Origin: Mycteria americana
Lineage: Eukaryota; Chordata; Aves; Ciconiiformes; Ciconiidae
Length of the DNA: 64,000 nucleotides
Reading direction: 5' to 3'
Assembly: GCF_035582795.1 (NCBI RefSeq)
Contig: NC_134383.1
Span: forward strand, 2,363,501 to 2,427,500
Made by a program: the position numbers and the translations under genes
Shown: positions 1 to 12,979 of the stretch, in pieces
How positions within the stretch are numbered: position 1 is the stretch's first letter
Layout of the letters: each line of letters begins with the position of its first letter
The notes under the pieces: generated by a model
What the model saw: only the letters and a program-made list of their open reading frames with translations
Databases searched by the model: none
What the model was told of the DNA's origin: nothing

Positions 1-579
1 CCAGCCGGCAACTAAGCCCCACGCAGCTGCTTGCTCGCTCCTCCCCGGTGGGATGGGGGAGAGAATCAGAAGGGTAAAAGTGAGAAAACTTGTGGGTTGA
101 GATAAAGACAGTTTAATAGGTAAGGCAAAAAGCTGCGCATGCAAGGAAAGCAAAACAAGGAATTCCTTCACTCCTTCCCATGGGCAGGCAGGGGTTCAGC
201 CATCTCCAGGAAAGCAGGGCTCCAGCACGCGTAACGGTGACTTGGGAAGACAAATGCCATAACTCCAAACATCCCCCCTTCCTTCTTCTTCCCCAGCTTT
301 ACATGCTGAGCATGACACCATATGGTATGGAATAGCCCTTTGGTCGGTTGGGGTCAGCTGTCCCAGCTGTGTCCCCTCCCAACTTCTTGTGCACCCCCAG
401 CCCACTCGCTGGTGGGGTGGGGTGAGGAGCAGAAAAGGCCTTGGCTCTGTGTGAGCACTGCTCAGCAAGAACTAAAACATCCCTGGGTTATCAACACTGT
501 TTTCAGCACAAATCCAAAACATAGCCCCATACTAGCTGCTATGAAGAAAATTAACTCTATCCCAGCCAAAGCCAGCACA
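1..579 (-). mobile_element. Solo LTR of an avian endogenous retrovirus (family copy 1), cut by the window edge
   Basis: This is a fossil LTR read on the minus strand, closely related to the copies at 31456, 44465 and 57557. Shared landmarks include the block around 310-345 (tatggtatggaatagccc), the run before the poly(A) region (gtgggttgagataa, near 94) and the terminal block at 553-579 that corresponds to the TGTCCTGGTTTC end of the other copies. No internal retroviral genes are attached. The inner boundary at 579 comes from alignment with the complete copies. The other end is lost or lies just outside the window, so no target duplication can be checked. The 5-bp duplications of the other copies suggest an ERVL-like (class III) family; that is inference. 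Confidence 0.85.
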
Positions 580-3500
580 ATGATAACTGGGAATTTGAAC
601 CCAACATATGGAAATTCTCTTGCTTTAGCAGGAAGGGAAATAAGGGTGAGGCCTGCAACGCCCAAGAAGCACACATCAGTGGGTAAAAGACATTGCTGAG
701 ACTAAAACATGTGAAACTGCTGTAGGTAATAAAAAAAAAAGCCAAACATAGTATCTGTCAATAACATTAAGAAAAGAACTAGCATCACCTCAGTTTCCAA
801 CCCTGAAGTGCAAGCAAAGCAAGACCCTCCTTTGATTCAGAGCTAAATGTCCCAAGAGACAAGAACATGCCACATTATCTGGCCCTGCCACCAGGACAGC
901 TGCCCGTGTCTTCCTTTTCTGCCCCAAAGGCAATCATGGAGCCACTCCACCACAGAATGTGGAGCAGGTTGTCAAGTATTTTGCTGAACTTGTGAGTTCT
1001 GCAGCAGAAACATATGGCAGAGACCAACGAGGTCCTACAGCTGTGTGGATGCATATAGAGGACAAATGAGTCATCACATGTAAGACTCCTGGGGCATTTT
1101 CTCCTAGGAAATGCCCCCTTGGCAGCTGTCTCTCTAGCTCTCTAGCCTGTCTTCACTTCTGAGAAAGCCACAATGCTTCCATGCATGGCCAGGTAGGCTG
1201 ACATGAGGAAGGTCCATGGAAATGAGACAGTTTGTCCCCCTGGCCCATTTCCAACACTCGCCAGAGAGCTGCCCATGAAGAGCAGCCAGTGTTAAAGTGC
1301 ACTGCTGTGGTGCTGGGAGGTTGGGGCTCACTGGTGCAGTCAGCCAGCTCTGCTAGATCCGAGGCTCTGTGGTCTCTCAGTCCTGGGCTCCCTTCTGCTA
1401 GCTCTAATTCACACAGGACCCAAAATCTGGTGACTTAGTTGAACCTTTGTTCCTGTGACAGTCCCTGGGTCTCACACTGGAGAAACTTTGGGTCATTATT
1501 TGAAAGACTCCATAGCTGGCAGCAAATATGGACTGACAGTCTGATCCATGGCTTGAAACAAGCCTAGGACAAACACATTTCTCCTTTCGTGCTGTAAATC
1601 ACTCGGTTCTGTTTGCAGCACAGCACAGAGCCTTGCCCTGCGCATTTGGAACAACCTCTGGGAGCGCCTGCCAGATGGAGGGTGGTACAAAGTCATCTGA
1701 CAGGGACTTCACTGTCTACAGAGACAGAGAAGTGGCTCTGAGGGTATATCAGATGAGCCCTGAAGCCCAATTCTTCAGGACGTATCTATGAAATCTTGAG
1801 TTAACCATGAGTAGGAATCTGTTACTGGATGTATTTAGCTTTACAACATTGATTAATAATTAACAGAGTGATTACAGCAAAGATAAGGCTCCATTAAAAA
1901 TCTTCTCACCCTTCCACTGACTTCCTGTAGTTCCTGAACTTTTAATAGCCCTTGTGCTATCCCAGGTGATGCATACTGCCTCAAAAAATCAGCAGAACAA
2001 CCCCAACTTCTTGGACTACAGATTTCACTTCTCATTAATATATCTTACCATAGATATAGCAGGAGGAAGTGCATCACTCATTCTGGGAGTAACCCAACAA
2101 TCAGGATTAAACATTATTTTCTTAATTTACATCACTCCAAAATCCCACTGCTGCAGAACAAGATGTAGTTTTAGCCCTGGATCTCTTGTTGGCTGCACCT
2201 GTCCCTTTCCGATGGAAATATGACAATGTTTACTCTCTCAGCAGCCACTGAGGAGGGATAGGAATAACAGGAGAGAGTCAGGTGACACCTACAAATCTGA
2301 AGCAGAAACATTTGGCTCAGAGGTGCCTTGTCTTGGGACAGCATTGTTTAGTCCTTCGCCACATTCACAGACATTTCTATGTAACTTTTAGAGCAGCCGT
2401 TGAGTTTTCCAAACCAGTGCTTCAGCAGTGTCTGAATAAACAAATCCTACCCGCTCCCCCCCACCCCATACAGTAAAAGCCTGCCTTCCCTCCCATCCTA
2501 ATGACTCTATTGTACTTATGGACACCCACACCCACACCAATAAAAAGAACATTGGAGCGTGCAAAGCACACAAACATCTGAAGACGCCTAAACCATGGCT
2601 TTGCCATAAAACAACTCCTCTTGTACGTATGTGCTATGATCACACCCTCTTTCCCACACGCCCTGGCCTGACTGAGTACACAGGACAAATAACGCTCATT
2701 GCAGAAAGAGAGCCACAAAATGCCCCTTAAGCCACTCACTTGTTCTTTTCACTAGCACCACTTTCCCTGTGGCCTTATGCTCTGCTTCCAATTGGCCTCC
2801 CCATTGCGCACATGGAGACTGCTGGTAATTACAGCCAGGGTTGGAGCAAACATCCTAATGAGCTTTAAAGTACAGTTTGATACATTACTGGACGGCCTAA
2901 AGGATGACTGCCTGCAGGAGGAGGGAACTGTGTTTGAGGGCCCTGCCCTAGGCTTCCTCCCATCTCTGGCCTCTGTTGCTGCAGACACCCACACTGGGCA
3001 AAGCCCTTGGAAAATGAGGAACATGCAGTGAGCAGCTAGGAAAATGTTAGCCAGCAAGCCCTCCAGCTCTCAGCTGGGAACTTGGGCAGACACAGGGAGG
3101 GGCCCTCTCTCTTGGTGGCACAGCAGCTCTTGCCAACAGCAGCTCCTTCTCTCCCAACAGCCCACAGCTCTGTTCACAGTGACCTTCCCAACCTTTTTGC
3201 AGAACAAAGCCGGGTACTCCCTGTTGCTTCATTCAACCTCTTGTTCCTTCCCAAGGCACTGCCAGTCTTGGGCACCGAAGCAGATAGAGGTCCTGTGAAC
3301 ACCCCTGCAGCCTTCATTGCCTTCCAGGCACCGTGCACATATACAAAGAAGCTATGTTACAGGGGCAAACTTCAATTCAAGAATCGTAAGATACTGCCAG
3401 TTGTCTGAACTCGGAGGAACAGCTTCTGGTGGGGGATCCGTGTCCCACACACATTCCCTCATCAGAAGCGATGCCTGGATTATTTATTAACTCGGTCATT

Positions 3501-5070
3501 GTTGGGGCTACAATGAACTATAAATAACAGCCTAGGGAGTGGCATGTAAGACTGAGTGGCAGAACTTGGCTCACTCGTAGCTGCTGCTTTTCACTTTGCT
3601 GATCCTTTTGTAATGGTGTCCCGTTTGCTCTGCGCTGTTTCATAATTTCAGACATCATGGGAAAATGACCAGTTCCCACTCCCCACACTGCAAAAGCTGG
3701 GGCTGAGTCCTCTTGTGGTCACTGTGTTTCAAGCACAGAAAAGAGAATAAGACTTTTTCTCCTTGCAGTGAGGCAGAATAGGAAAACGTTCCCTAGAAAC
3801 AATAAAAAGGAAGAGCTGCTGCGAAACAGCTTTCCTTTGAAACTGGGCAGCCTCAAACTTTGCTTTGCTTCTAGTTGGCAGAACCAAATGGTCATGTTAG
3901 CAGAAGCACAACATGAATCTAAGTGCAGCGCAAGCAACCGACGTGGCCAGCTTCTTGCACAGGCTCCCCATTCCCTCAGTCCCTGCCCTGGCACTACTCC
4001 TCTTCTATATAACCTGATGATTTATCTTTCCATGTGACAGGAAGGCAGAACTGGGTCTTGCCCCTCAGTCCCTACTAAACACAACACAGTACTTTTCTGG
4101 TCTTGGTGTCATTACACTGCTGTTTACATTTATGTGTGCTAAAGCTGGAAGTCTTGCTCCTACAGGAGCTCTCCTGGAATCAGCTTTAACCTTTTAATTG
4201 CTGTCTTGGACCCCACCATCACCTGAATCGTTCTCCTTCAAACAATTTCATCACTCAGTAACTAAGTTACAGCACAGAGATGCTTAATGTATAATTATGT
4301 GAGATAATTCTCTCCTTATATAACCCTCCCTCCCTAACCTGTGAATTTGGAGGCTGATTGAGACTTCCCTACATGGAGCTCACACACACCTGCAAAGATC
4401 AAGACCCTTCTAAGCAGGAGAAGGGACAGAATACACCGTAATTTCTTGGGACGTATGCAATTACAATTCCAGCTCTGATATTGCTGACCCCCTTCACCCA
4501 AGCCGCTACCCAGTCAACCAGTTTATTTCTGTCTCCCCAGATCTGCTGCCATTTAAACTGGAGAGATCAGAATAAAGGATATGAATACATCTCCAACATA
4601 CAACACAGCAATAAATATAAATGCACAAGCTATTGTGGGACTTTGTCAAGGCTATGTTGCACTGCAGTAAAAGATCAGGAATTCAGGCTAGTTTTTTCTG
4701 GCCTAGCACCTGACTTCATGCTAATAATAGCAATGGGCTGTGCTATATAGATGTAACCATTTGTTTGCTTGGTTTTTGTCAACAATGTCATCAGCGAAGT
4801 TACTCTTCTGATAAAGACACCACATGATATGTTTTAGTCTCCATGACTCACTGAGGACACCAAATGCTTTGTGAACCATCAGCAGCAGCTATCATCCAGT
4901 ATGATTTACATCATTTTATCAAACCAGAATGACCTATCACACTCGTGAACTACAGACCAGCAGGAGCATTCAGGTAAGCTGCAAAACCTCCCTGGCCAGA
5001 GCCCACACTGAAAAAAGCTGACTGGTTCCACATCAGGAGGGGGAAAAAAAGGGGGAGAAGGGGCAACAGT

Positions 5071-5131
5071 GTGTCAACAGTTGACACGTCATCTGATGCA
5101 CTGAGCGCTTCATCTGATGCACTGAGCACTC
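5071..5131. repeat. Short inverted repeat followed by a 21-bp tandem duplication
   Basis: GTGTCAA and TTGACAC flank a CAG centre at 5071-5087. They are followed at once by two near-identical 21-bp units, 5090-5110 and 5111-5131, each starting catctgatgcactgagc. Unit 2 differs only near its end. Probably a recent slippage duplication with no evident function. Confidence 0.75.
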
Positions 5132-6240
5132 TTTACTTGTGTGACACTGGACTGAACCTTCAGCCAATTATTCGCCACAGCACCATCTTTAAGATGGAAA
5201 AAAAACCCCAACATTGGAGCTCCTATGGCAGAGGTTTTGCTCTGCCAAAGAGGGAAGGCTGGAATATCCCTCACCTCCAGCCTTTTCTTACTATTCCCTT
5301 TTAGAAGCTCATCCAGAAAGTTTGAGCAAAGATGGATCAAGGCAGGAGACAGCACAGAACTGTAAAGCAAGGGAATTATTACCCTGCACAACATTTTTTT
5401 TAATTATATGCATTAAGTTATTCTTCATGGCCATACTTAATTACTCTTCAGGACATGTGATAAAGAGAATCACACATAGTACTAAGACTTCTGCCTCTGG
5501 ACAGACAGGTTGATCTTATGGCTCTTAACCACAGGAATTATACAGTAACTGTTCCCTATCTGTTTTCTGACTGCTTTCTGAAAGCTGACTGCTTTCTCCA
5601 GAAAGATGAAAGGAGTTTGATCCTGTTCCTACAGAACTCATAAAAACGTCCCTAAGAAAAACATGCTTGATCTGGCTGCTTGTGCCAATGAGCTTTCAGG
5701 GGGCTGCAGTGGATATGGACTCAAGGTATCACAGGCCCTCCCCTACTATTTCAGCTGTCCATGACCAGATGCAGAATGGAAAGTCTCCTGTAGCAGGGAT
5801 GACTCCTCAGCAAGGTGAGGATTATGTCTCTATGTCTGTACTTGCCCTGAGCTGACACAGTACCACAGGGTATCTAAGAGAGTACTTGCACTACAATGAG
5901 ACAAAATCTGCCAGAATTTTCTAAGATGAAAAGCATTCTCTCAGCAAAACTTCACAAGAGTGGCATCTTTGGGACACCAGCTGGATAACCAGTATTTAAG
6001 GGTTTATTCTCACCTGCTTCCACTTTCACCCACGCATCAGGGCACTCTGACACCGCTGGGGCTGAGATGTTCCAACTTTGCAGTCTCCTCAGCTTCCCAT
6101 GCTATTTCTCAACAACATACTGTTCTCTTTAGCTCTGCAGTTTGGATTGGGAATTGCTGTGTAAACAACTATATTGCTCACTATACCAGTTCCTTATTCA
6201 GGGAAATACCTGCTAGCCACAAGAAGAAATGAGCCTGTAG

Positions 6241-6278
6241 CGGGGGGGGGGACGGGGGGGACGGACGGGGACGGGGAT
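6241..6278 (+). repeat. G-rich tract with G-quadruplex potential
   Basis: A run of about ten guanines is followed by further G runs separated by ac or a. There are at least four runs of three or more G with 1-3 base loops, which fits the intramolecular G-quadruplex pattern on the plus strand. It lies about 215 bp downstream of the PTS poly(A) signal, on the strand opposite PTS. Confidence 0.7.
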
Positions 6279-6492
6279 GACACGACTGAAAAAAAGAGAA
6301 TCATGCAGTTCTCATTCTCAAGAATGTTTCTCTATTTGATCAAGAAGCAAAACAAAACCAAAGCCCAGGTTACTAGAAATCATATATGAATCCAATGTTT
6401 AATTAGAGAAAAATCAAAGCCTTCCGTGACTGGACAGGACACACATTTTGCCAGGCCGTCTTTGCCAGGCCATCTCCTCTCCAGAAACCTGC

Positions 6493-6498
6493 TTTATT
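6493..6498 (-). terminator. Candidate PTS poly(A) signal (AATAAA)
   Basis: The minus strand reads AATAAA here, about 270 bases after the PTS stop codon. It is the first canonical hexamer I found downstream of the stop, so it is the likely 3' end signal. Cleavage would be expected 10-30 bases lower. Confidence 0.6.
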
Positions 6499-6764
6499 TA
6501 ACATGACACAATTGTAGATTTCACATCAGCTTGGTGGTTTGGGTTTGCAAAACAGGAATGTCTTGAGAAAAAGCAGACAAATCAACACATTCTGAGAACC
6601 GGAATTGCTAGATTGCTGCAAGAATTCTTGTGAAACATCTGTATTTGTCCTTATTTAATACATAACCAATGTCTAGGTGGAAGAAATCTGAGTGAGCAGG
6701 GTTGAAGTAATCCACTGATCTGATTATGCAGCACAGTTTCTGACCAACTGAGCTTCAGCTCACT

Positions 6765-9700
6765 TCACTTCTCAGAGATTGTTTCTTCTCCTTTATAAAC
6801 GACAATGTTCTGGTCCGTTTCATACACTTTGACTTTATAAAGAGTTCCCATGGGCAGGAGCTTCTTAAGGTTTTCCCAGATGAATACTGCGACGTTCTCT
6901 GTGGTGCTAAGAGTAAAACACAAGCAGATTCAGAACTGACAGCAATGATATTTGAGGCTGTACCCAGAACGGGCCAAGGAGGGATGCTAAAGGCCACAGG
7001 GAACCACGTGGGCAGCTTTCACATGATGACACCCTGAATGTAAGTGGGCCTTGAACCATTGCCAGCAAACATGGATAAAACAAGGTCTAATTAACAGGTC
7101 GTATCTGTCTCCCCAAGCTGTCCACAGAGCAGGCTCATGTGACGAGTGCCAGTCTGCAAAGGGCTCCTCAGGTGCGAGCAAGTGGTGCCTTCCTGGATAT
7201 GTGGGACGGCAGCTGCCCCAGCAGGCCTGCACCCGGCCCAGCACAGTGAGGCAGGCTGCATGGCAGCAGGGCTGGAAGGCAGGCAGGGCACCCAGCACCT
7301 AACATGCACAACAGTGTGTCACAGGTGTGTTACACACCCAGGTATCAAGGCTGCTCTCACAGGTATGAAGACTGTTCCTTGACCCTGCAACCAATGTCAC
7401 GAGGAGTTCCCATCACCCACCTCACAACCTCAGCAAAGTATGGCACATCCTTATCCAGGTTTTTGTGGTCAAGCGGTCCCATGATTGCCTCCTGCAGAAA
7501 GAAAACAGTGACAATCTCGTCCCAGTTGGTCCGTGGAGTTGGGGTTCAAATTACCATGCAAATGGGACTGGAGCAAGGCAACACTATGTAAAAAAAGGAT
7601 AAGAGCCCTACATCCATCCACCTGTTAACTTCCTAGCTGGAGACACGGTACTGCTTCACATCACAGTGCTAAAGCATTTCAGTCATAAATCATTCCTTAA
7701 TTTCTTCTTTATTTCCTACCATCATCAACTCACCATGTCTCCACCCTGGTACTAGACAAATTGCTAAGCTCTAACCAATTCTCCCAGGGAATGTGTAGGA
7801 AAACAGTGCTATTACCTGCATATATTCTTTCAGGTCTGTCAGGTTTATAACCATTCCTGAGACTGGGTCAATCTGCAGGGAAAACAAAAGGGAGATTAGT
7901 AGCCTAGCTACACATCCTTATTACCAAGGCTGCCATGAGCCTGTGAATATCTGTGCGCTCAGGACGTCTGAGCCACAAGAAAAATATCTTTCCACCTTCA
8001 CACACTGAGTTCCAACTCTACTCCTGTGATGTTCCCAAAGGCTAGATACAGCATACAAACAACTCCAGTGGTTCCACTCTCTCATAAAAGCTGACACCAG
8101 GAAGGAAAACCTGAAACACTCAGTCTTCAATCAACAATCTAGCATGACCATAAGCAGGAAAACAGGCATTAAACTGCTGGGCTGAACAACCAGGGACAAA
8201 ACAGAGACCAGCCTGAGCTCAGGGCATCCTCCCATCTGGAGAAGGCACAGCTCCAGGAACAAAATCAGGTTGTGTAGTTCACAGCATATTTGGGGAATGT
8301 AGAAGGAAGAGGCTTCAAATTTTTAGTTTCAGATCTGAACAGAAACCCCCTTTCCTATGAACTGGAAATCTTCAAAAAGTTGTTCCAAAAACACCAAAAC
8401 CAAAGTGCTATCTAAACAACTCGCTCTGCAGAATACACAGAATAATGACAGGATGAAGGGTGAAAAACAACTGCAAAAGCAGAATTTCCTTTTATATTTG
8501 CAGCAAAATACCTTGGTAAAACAACAGAGAGAATCAGTTACTGGAAGTGCTAAGCCTCCCTGTGGCTCAGTAGTCATCCAAAGGTGCCCCACAGATCTGA
8601 CCTGAGCCTATATATTCTGCAGTGAGGCTCTGGCAGACTAAGTTATGTGCCCAGAGGATGATTACAAACCTTGGATTAAATATGGTCACCTGCAAATCCT
8701 TGTTAGAAGCAAGGTGAATAGGACAGTGATTACGGAAAACCTTCTTCTATAGTGACGTGTACAGAGTTTCCACAAACACCGTGGGAAACCTAGCAATTGA
8801 GCTAGTACTGTGGAAGACAGGGACCCATCTATCCTGCCACCCTAAGGAATGGAAAAAAAATGTTGATTGCACTTACCTCTCCACGCACAGTGACTATAAC
8901 TGAAAAAAAGAAAATATCAGGTCACGATGACACCATGACACCATGACCCTAACAGCAAAGTACACTACTGATTGGGACAGACAACCCATTCATCACTAAT
9001 CCACAAGGACTGGTGCAGGCTTCCCAGCACTTAAAAGTGGGACTGTTTTTATAAAATGAGTATCCACTCCATAAAGAATAATGACTCAGAGTGACCCAGC
9101 TCATCAAAGAAGTCACTCTCCAAGGTCTGATGCCCAGAGACACACCACTATCCCTGAAGTGCCCCTTGCAGGCAGAGATAAGACCAGATAACTTCTCAAG
9201 TACCTACTCCCTATGACAGCCTATGCCCTGCATGCTCAAGATCAGAGCCTCTTGATCAGCAGTCTTCTGGACAATGCAGACATGCTAGGTTCCCATACAA
9301 TCACCAGACACCAGAGATCATAAGATGTGGGGTCAGCTTGTAAGTCTTCTCACATCACAGAATACCAGAGAAGGAAAGTAAGGGATGAAGTGCAAGTCCT
9401 GCCTGACCAACCTAGTGGCTTTCTACGATAGAGTTACCACATCAGTGGACAAGGAAAAAGCAATGGATGTCATCTATCTGGACTTCTGTAAAGCCTTTGA
9501 CACAGTCCCCCACAACATCGTTCTCTCTAAACTGGAGAGATAAGGATTTGATGGGTGGACTGTTCAGTGGATAAGGAATTGGTTGGATGGTCACATCCAG
9601 AGGGTGGCGGTCAACGGCTCAATGTCCAGATGGAGATCAGTGACAAGTGGTATCCCTCAGGGGTCCGTACTGGGACCAATGCTGTTCAATATTTTCATCA

Positions 9701-12592
9701 ATCACATTGACAGCGAGATCGAGTGCACCCTCAGCAAGTTTGCAGATGACACCAAGCTGAGTGGTGCAGTTGACACACCAGAAAGATGGGATGTCATCCA
9801 GAGGGACCTAGACAAGCTGGAGAAGTGGGCCTGTGTGAACCTCATGAGGTTCAACAAGGCCAAGTGCAGGGTCCTACACCTGGGTCAGGGCAATCCTCGG
9901 TTTCAATACAGGCTGGGGGATGATGTGATCAAGAGCAGCCCTGCAGAAAAGGACTTGGCGGTACTGATGGACGAAAAGCTGGACATGAGCCAACGATGTG
10001 CACTCGCAGCCCAGAAGGCCAACTGTATCCTGGCCTGCATCCAAAGAAGCATGACCAGCAGGTTGAGGGAGGTGATTCTGCCCCTCTACTCTGCGTCCAG
10101 CTCTGGAGCCCTCACCACAAGAAGGACATGGAGCTGCTGGAGCGAGTCCAGAGGAGGGCCACGAAAATGATCTGAGGGCTGGAGCACCTCTCCTATAAGG
10201 ACAGGCTGAGAGAGTTCAGCTTGTTCAGCCTGGAGAAGAGAAGACTGCGGGGAGACCTTATAGCAGCCTTCCAGTACTTAAAGGGGGCCTATAGGAAAGA
10301 TGGGGACAGACTTTTTATAGCAAGGCCTACTGTGACAGGACAAGGAGCAATGGTTTTAAACTAAGGGAGGGCAGATTTAGACTGCATTTAAGAAAGACAT
10401 TTTTTACAATGAGGGTGGTGAGGCACTGGCACAGGTTGCCCAGAGAGGTAGTGGAGGCCCCATCCCTGGAAACATTCAAGGTCAGGCTGGATGGGGCTCT
10501 GAGCAACCTGATCTAGTTAAAGATGTCCCTGCTCTTGCAGGGAAGTTGGACTAGATGACGTGTAAAGGTCCCTTCCAATCCAAAGCATTCTATGATTCTA
10601 TGATTCTAAGTGGCCACCAACTCTCTAAGAACTAGAATTACTGCAAGGTTTCATTTCAACCCAGAAGTCCTTTCAACAAAAGAGACAAACACTTGGAAAC
10701 ATCATCCTTATAAGCTCATCATTCCTTCCCACTAACCCCAGGAGCTGAGAACAGAATCACAGCTCACTGGGGAACTCACAAAAATAGAAACACACCGATT
10801 TGAGCCTGGTTGTGATTCTCCTCTGGGGTGGAAAAGCCCCTTCATGCTCTTTTTCTCACTCTCTCTCTCCTGCCCCCCAAGGAACAGTTTTGAGAGGCAT
10901 CTCCCTAGCTTTCCAGCAATCTTTTTTACAGTGTAACATCCTTCTTATATGAGAAAGCAAGAACTGTTGTGCCTGTAAGTCAGCTTTAAAATGAGGGACA
11001 GACCTTCAGTCCAGCAATCTGTCCATCTGTCTTCCCTGGTAAAGCTAGTAGCTCTGTAGCAGAGGTTTCAGGGTACCTACAATACACAGTGCTAAACAGG
11101 GAGCCAGCCTAATAACCGGAGAGATCTGATTCTACATGCATAGGGTAGAGATGGTAGGAGAAGAACGTTGCGAAAACAACGTTCAAATAAAGTTTACGGG
11201 CTGTTTAAATTGCAAGTCTTTTGCTTAGGAAAATATTCATTCAAAACACAATGATTTTGCAGATTATAAACATGTAGATTTGATTCATGAAGTGACATTT
11301 TGAGATATATATTATCTATTTAACTATATAGCTTGCAAATCCACGCCATGATTCAACCCCCCTGCTGCTGAGGATTCCTTCTAATTCTAAAAAACCCCAA
11401 AACCAGCCACTACGAGCTATACCAGACTGCTGAGACACATGACTGGCCCAGCTCTCCCATGGGTTATTCTGCATTCAAACCAGCCTGCCTGAGAGCAGCC
11501 TCTGTCCATGACTACATGTGTAAGCATGGAAGTCAACTCCTTACCTTTATAGTTGTGTCCATGGCCATTTGGACTGTTGCATTTCCCAAACAGCTTCAGG
11601 TTTTCTTCATCACTCAGTGATTTACTGTGAGAAATAGAAACATGGCAGTTCAGGATCCATTACAGGCGTTCCTGGCTTCACTTCAACTGTGATTGCTTTC
11701 TAGCTCTTCCATCTATTCACTCCCCCAAATTTAGCCCACTAGCTTTTCCTACTCAGGAGGCACAAACAGAACCAGAGGAGTATTTGCCCCATGAGAAGAT
11801 GTTGCTGACAACGGGGGTTCTTTGCTGTGGTTTTGTATTTATATATGCAGGTTTCATAACAGCTGCCTAATACCACTGCTGTATAAACACTAACAGCTAT
11901 TCACCTATGAATATGGCAAAGTCACTTGGGCTCCTAGGAGGAAGTGCCTGGCGCAAACGAGGCATATTATTCTTAACTAACAAAGCTTATGGAGCTTCTC
12001 CAAGAAGTATAAAGGATGATTTCCCTCTCTGAAGCTTTCCTTGGAATGAATTCAAGTGCCTGCTCTGAGGAATATTTCAGGTCAAGGCACTCTTTAGGAC
12101 TATGTAAATTTTGAGAAAAAGGTGACACAGTGAGTTGCTTACAAACTGCAAGCATAACTCATCCCATTTAAAAACAAAACTTCAGTTCTCGTTAAACCTA
12201 GTTAAGCACTGATGTCTAAAATCCGGATTGGCTACTACCGGCTGCAGAAACCGGACTAAAACAAAGAGAACCGGGAAGCTCTCGACAGCAGGCACGCATA
12301 CACGCACACCGGCTGAGCTCGGCCCCCGCCTCCGTGCGCCCGGCTCCGGAAAGGTCACTTGCACTGCGCTAACGCAAACGCCCCGCAGCTCTGCGAGGCC
12401 TTTCTGCCTTTCCATCGCGGACGGCCCCCAGGGCTAGGGGGAGCCGGGCTGCCGCGGCCCCCCCGCGGGTGTCCCCGCGTCCCGGGGCGGCGGGGTCGGG
12501 CGTCCCGGGGCCGCTCACCTGTGCAGCCGGTGGCAGGCGCTGAAGGAGACGGTGCGGGACAGCCGCGCCAGCCGGGCTGCAGGCGGTGCCAT
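6765..12592 (-). CDS. PTS: 6-pyruvoyltetrahydropterin synthase, six coding exons
   Basis: PTS converts 7,8-dihydroneopterin triphosphate to 6-pyruvoyl-tetrahydropterin, the second step of tetrahydrobiopterin synthesis (cytosol, hexamer). Coding exons 1 to 6 are 12592-12519, 11624-11545, 8899-8877, 7872-7816, 7491-7421 and 6906-6765. All use GT-AG borders and sum to 447 nt (148 aa). The human enzyme has 145. Family residues are present: zinc histidines H21 (ACHRLH), H46 and H48 (GHGHNY), catalytic triad C40 (GKCNSPNG), D86 and H87 (PLDHKNLD), and pterin-anchoring E131 (VYET). The 23-nt exon 3 matches the short human exon 3. The start at [14 protein letters not shown] gives an N terminus of family length; an upstream in-frame ATG (MHPPALGE) would add about 41 residues and is less likely. 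The C terminus runs six residues past the human end (ETISEK). Intron 2 carries an antisense CR1. Confidence 0.97.
9375..10608 (+). mobile_element. CR1 LINE, 5'-truncated, in PTS intron 2
   Basis: This non-LTR retrotransposon lies antisense to PTS. It starts inside the reverse transcriptase region (tgcctgaccaacctagtggc near 9399) and runs to the typical CR1 3' end with repeated attctatg units at 10590-10606. The longest remaining frame (9583-10170) encodes the RT motifs [16 protein letters not shown] and the catalytic box FADDTKL. Compared with the avian CR1 consensus as I remember it, it has an in-frame stop at 9541-9543 and an internal deletion of about 30 bp near 10091. It is therefore a dead copy of moderate age. 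The 5' limit is approximate and I see no clear target duplication. Confidence 0.93.
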
Positions 12593-12910
12593 AGCAGGGC
12601 CGCGGCGGGCGGTGCGTGCGTGCGTGCGTGGCCGGCTCCATCCGGGCCCCGGGGCTGAGCGGCGGCTCGGCAGCGCCGCCTGCGGGAGCCGCTCGCCCAG
12701 CGCCGGCGGGTGCACGGCCGCCCGCCGCGGAGGTGCCTGAGCCTCAGCGGGTGCCCCGTCTGCGCGGTCCTAGCCGAGGCGCCCGCCTGTTCCCTCGGGC
12801 GCAGGGCTCAGCTCCTCGGACTGTTCCCCTCGGACACTACGGCGGGGTCTCCCTTCGGCCCGCCGCGGCCTGCGGCCGCAGGAGCCTGCCCTCGCCTTGC
12901 GCTGACGCGC
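12280..12910. promoter_or_regulatory. CpG island, PTS promoter and first exon
   Basis: Base composition changes sharply from AT-rich intron to GC-rich, CpG-dense sequence around the PTS start codon at 12592. The island covers exon 1, its donor at 12517-12518 and about 300 bp upstream, including a (GTGC)n microsatellite at 12612-12629 in the presumed 5' UTR. No TATA box is evident, as is usual for a housekeeping promoter. Confidence 0.85.
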
Positions 12911-12979
12911 AAAGTGGGTAAAATGCCTGTTTGGTTCAATGCCACAGCTCGGCTGCTCCTCCTTGTCTCATAGAAGCAG

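Larger units (their letters stand above)
580..6480. other. Intergenic DNA, no gene recognised
   Basis: No open frame here shows a known domain, a conserved exon with splice sites or any match I recognise. In the human block PLET1 and NCAM1 lie beyond PTS on this side, but I see no trace of their exons. Small sequence oddities are a 21-bp direct repeat at 5090-5131, a 7-bp-arm inverted repeat at 5071-5087 and a G-rich tract at 6241-6278. Confidence 0.6.

Noticed and set aside
9583-10170. 195-codon frame as a host gene
   Set aside because: It encodes CR1 reverse transcriptase motifs; it is part of a dead LINE.
12515-12715. Upstream in-frame ATG for PTS (MHPPALGE start)
   Set aside because: Would add about 41 Arg/Pro-rich residues absent from the family; the start at 12592 fits the usual length.
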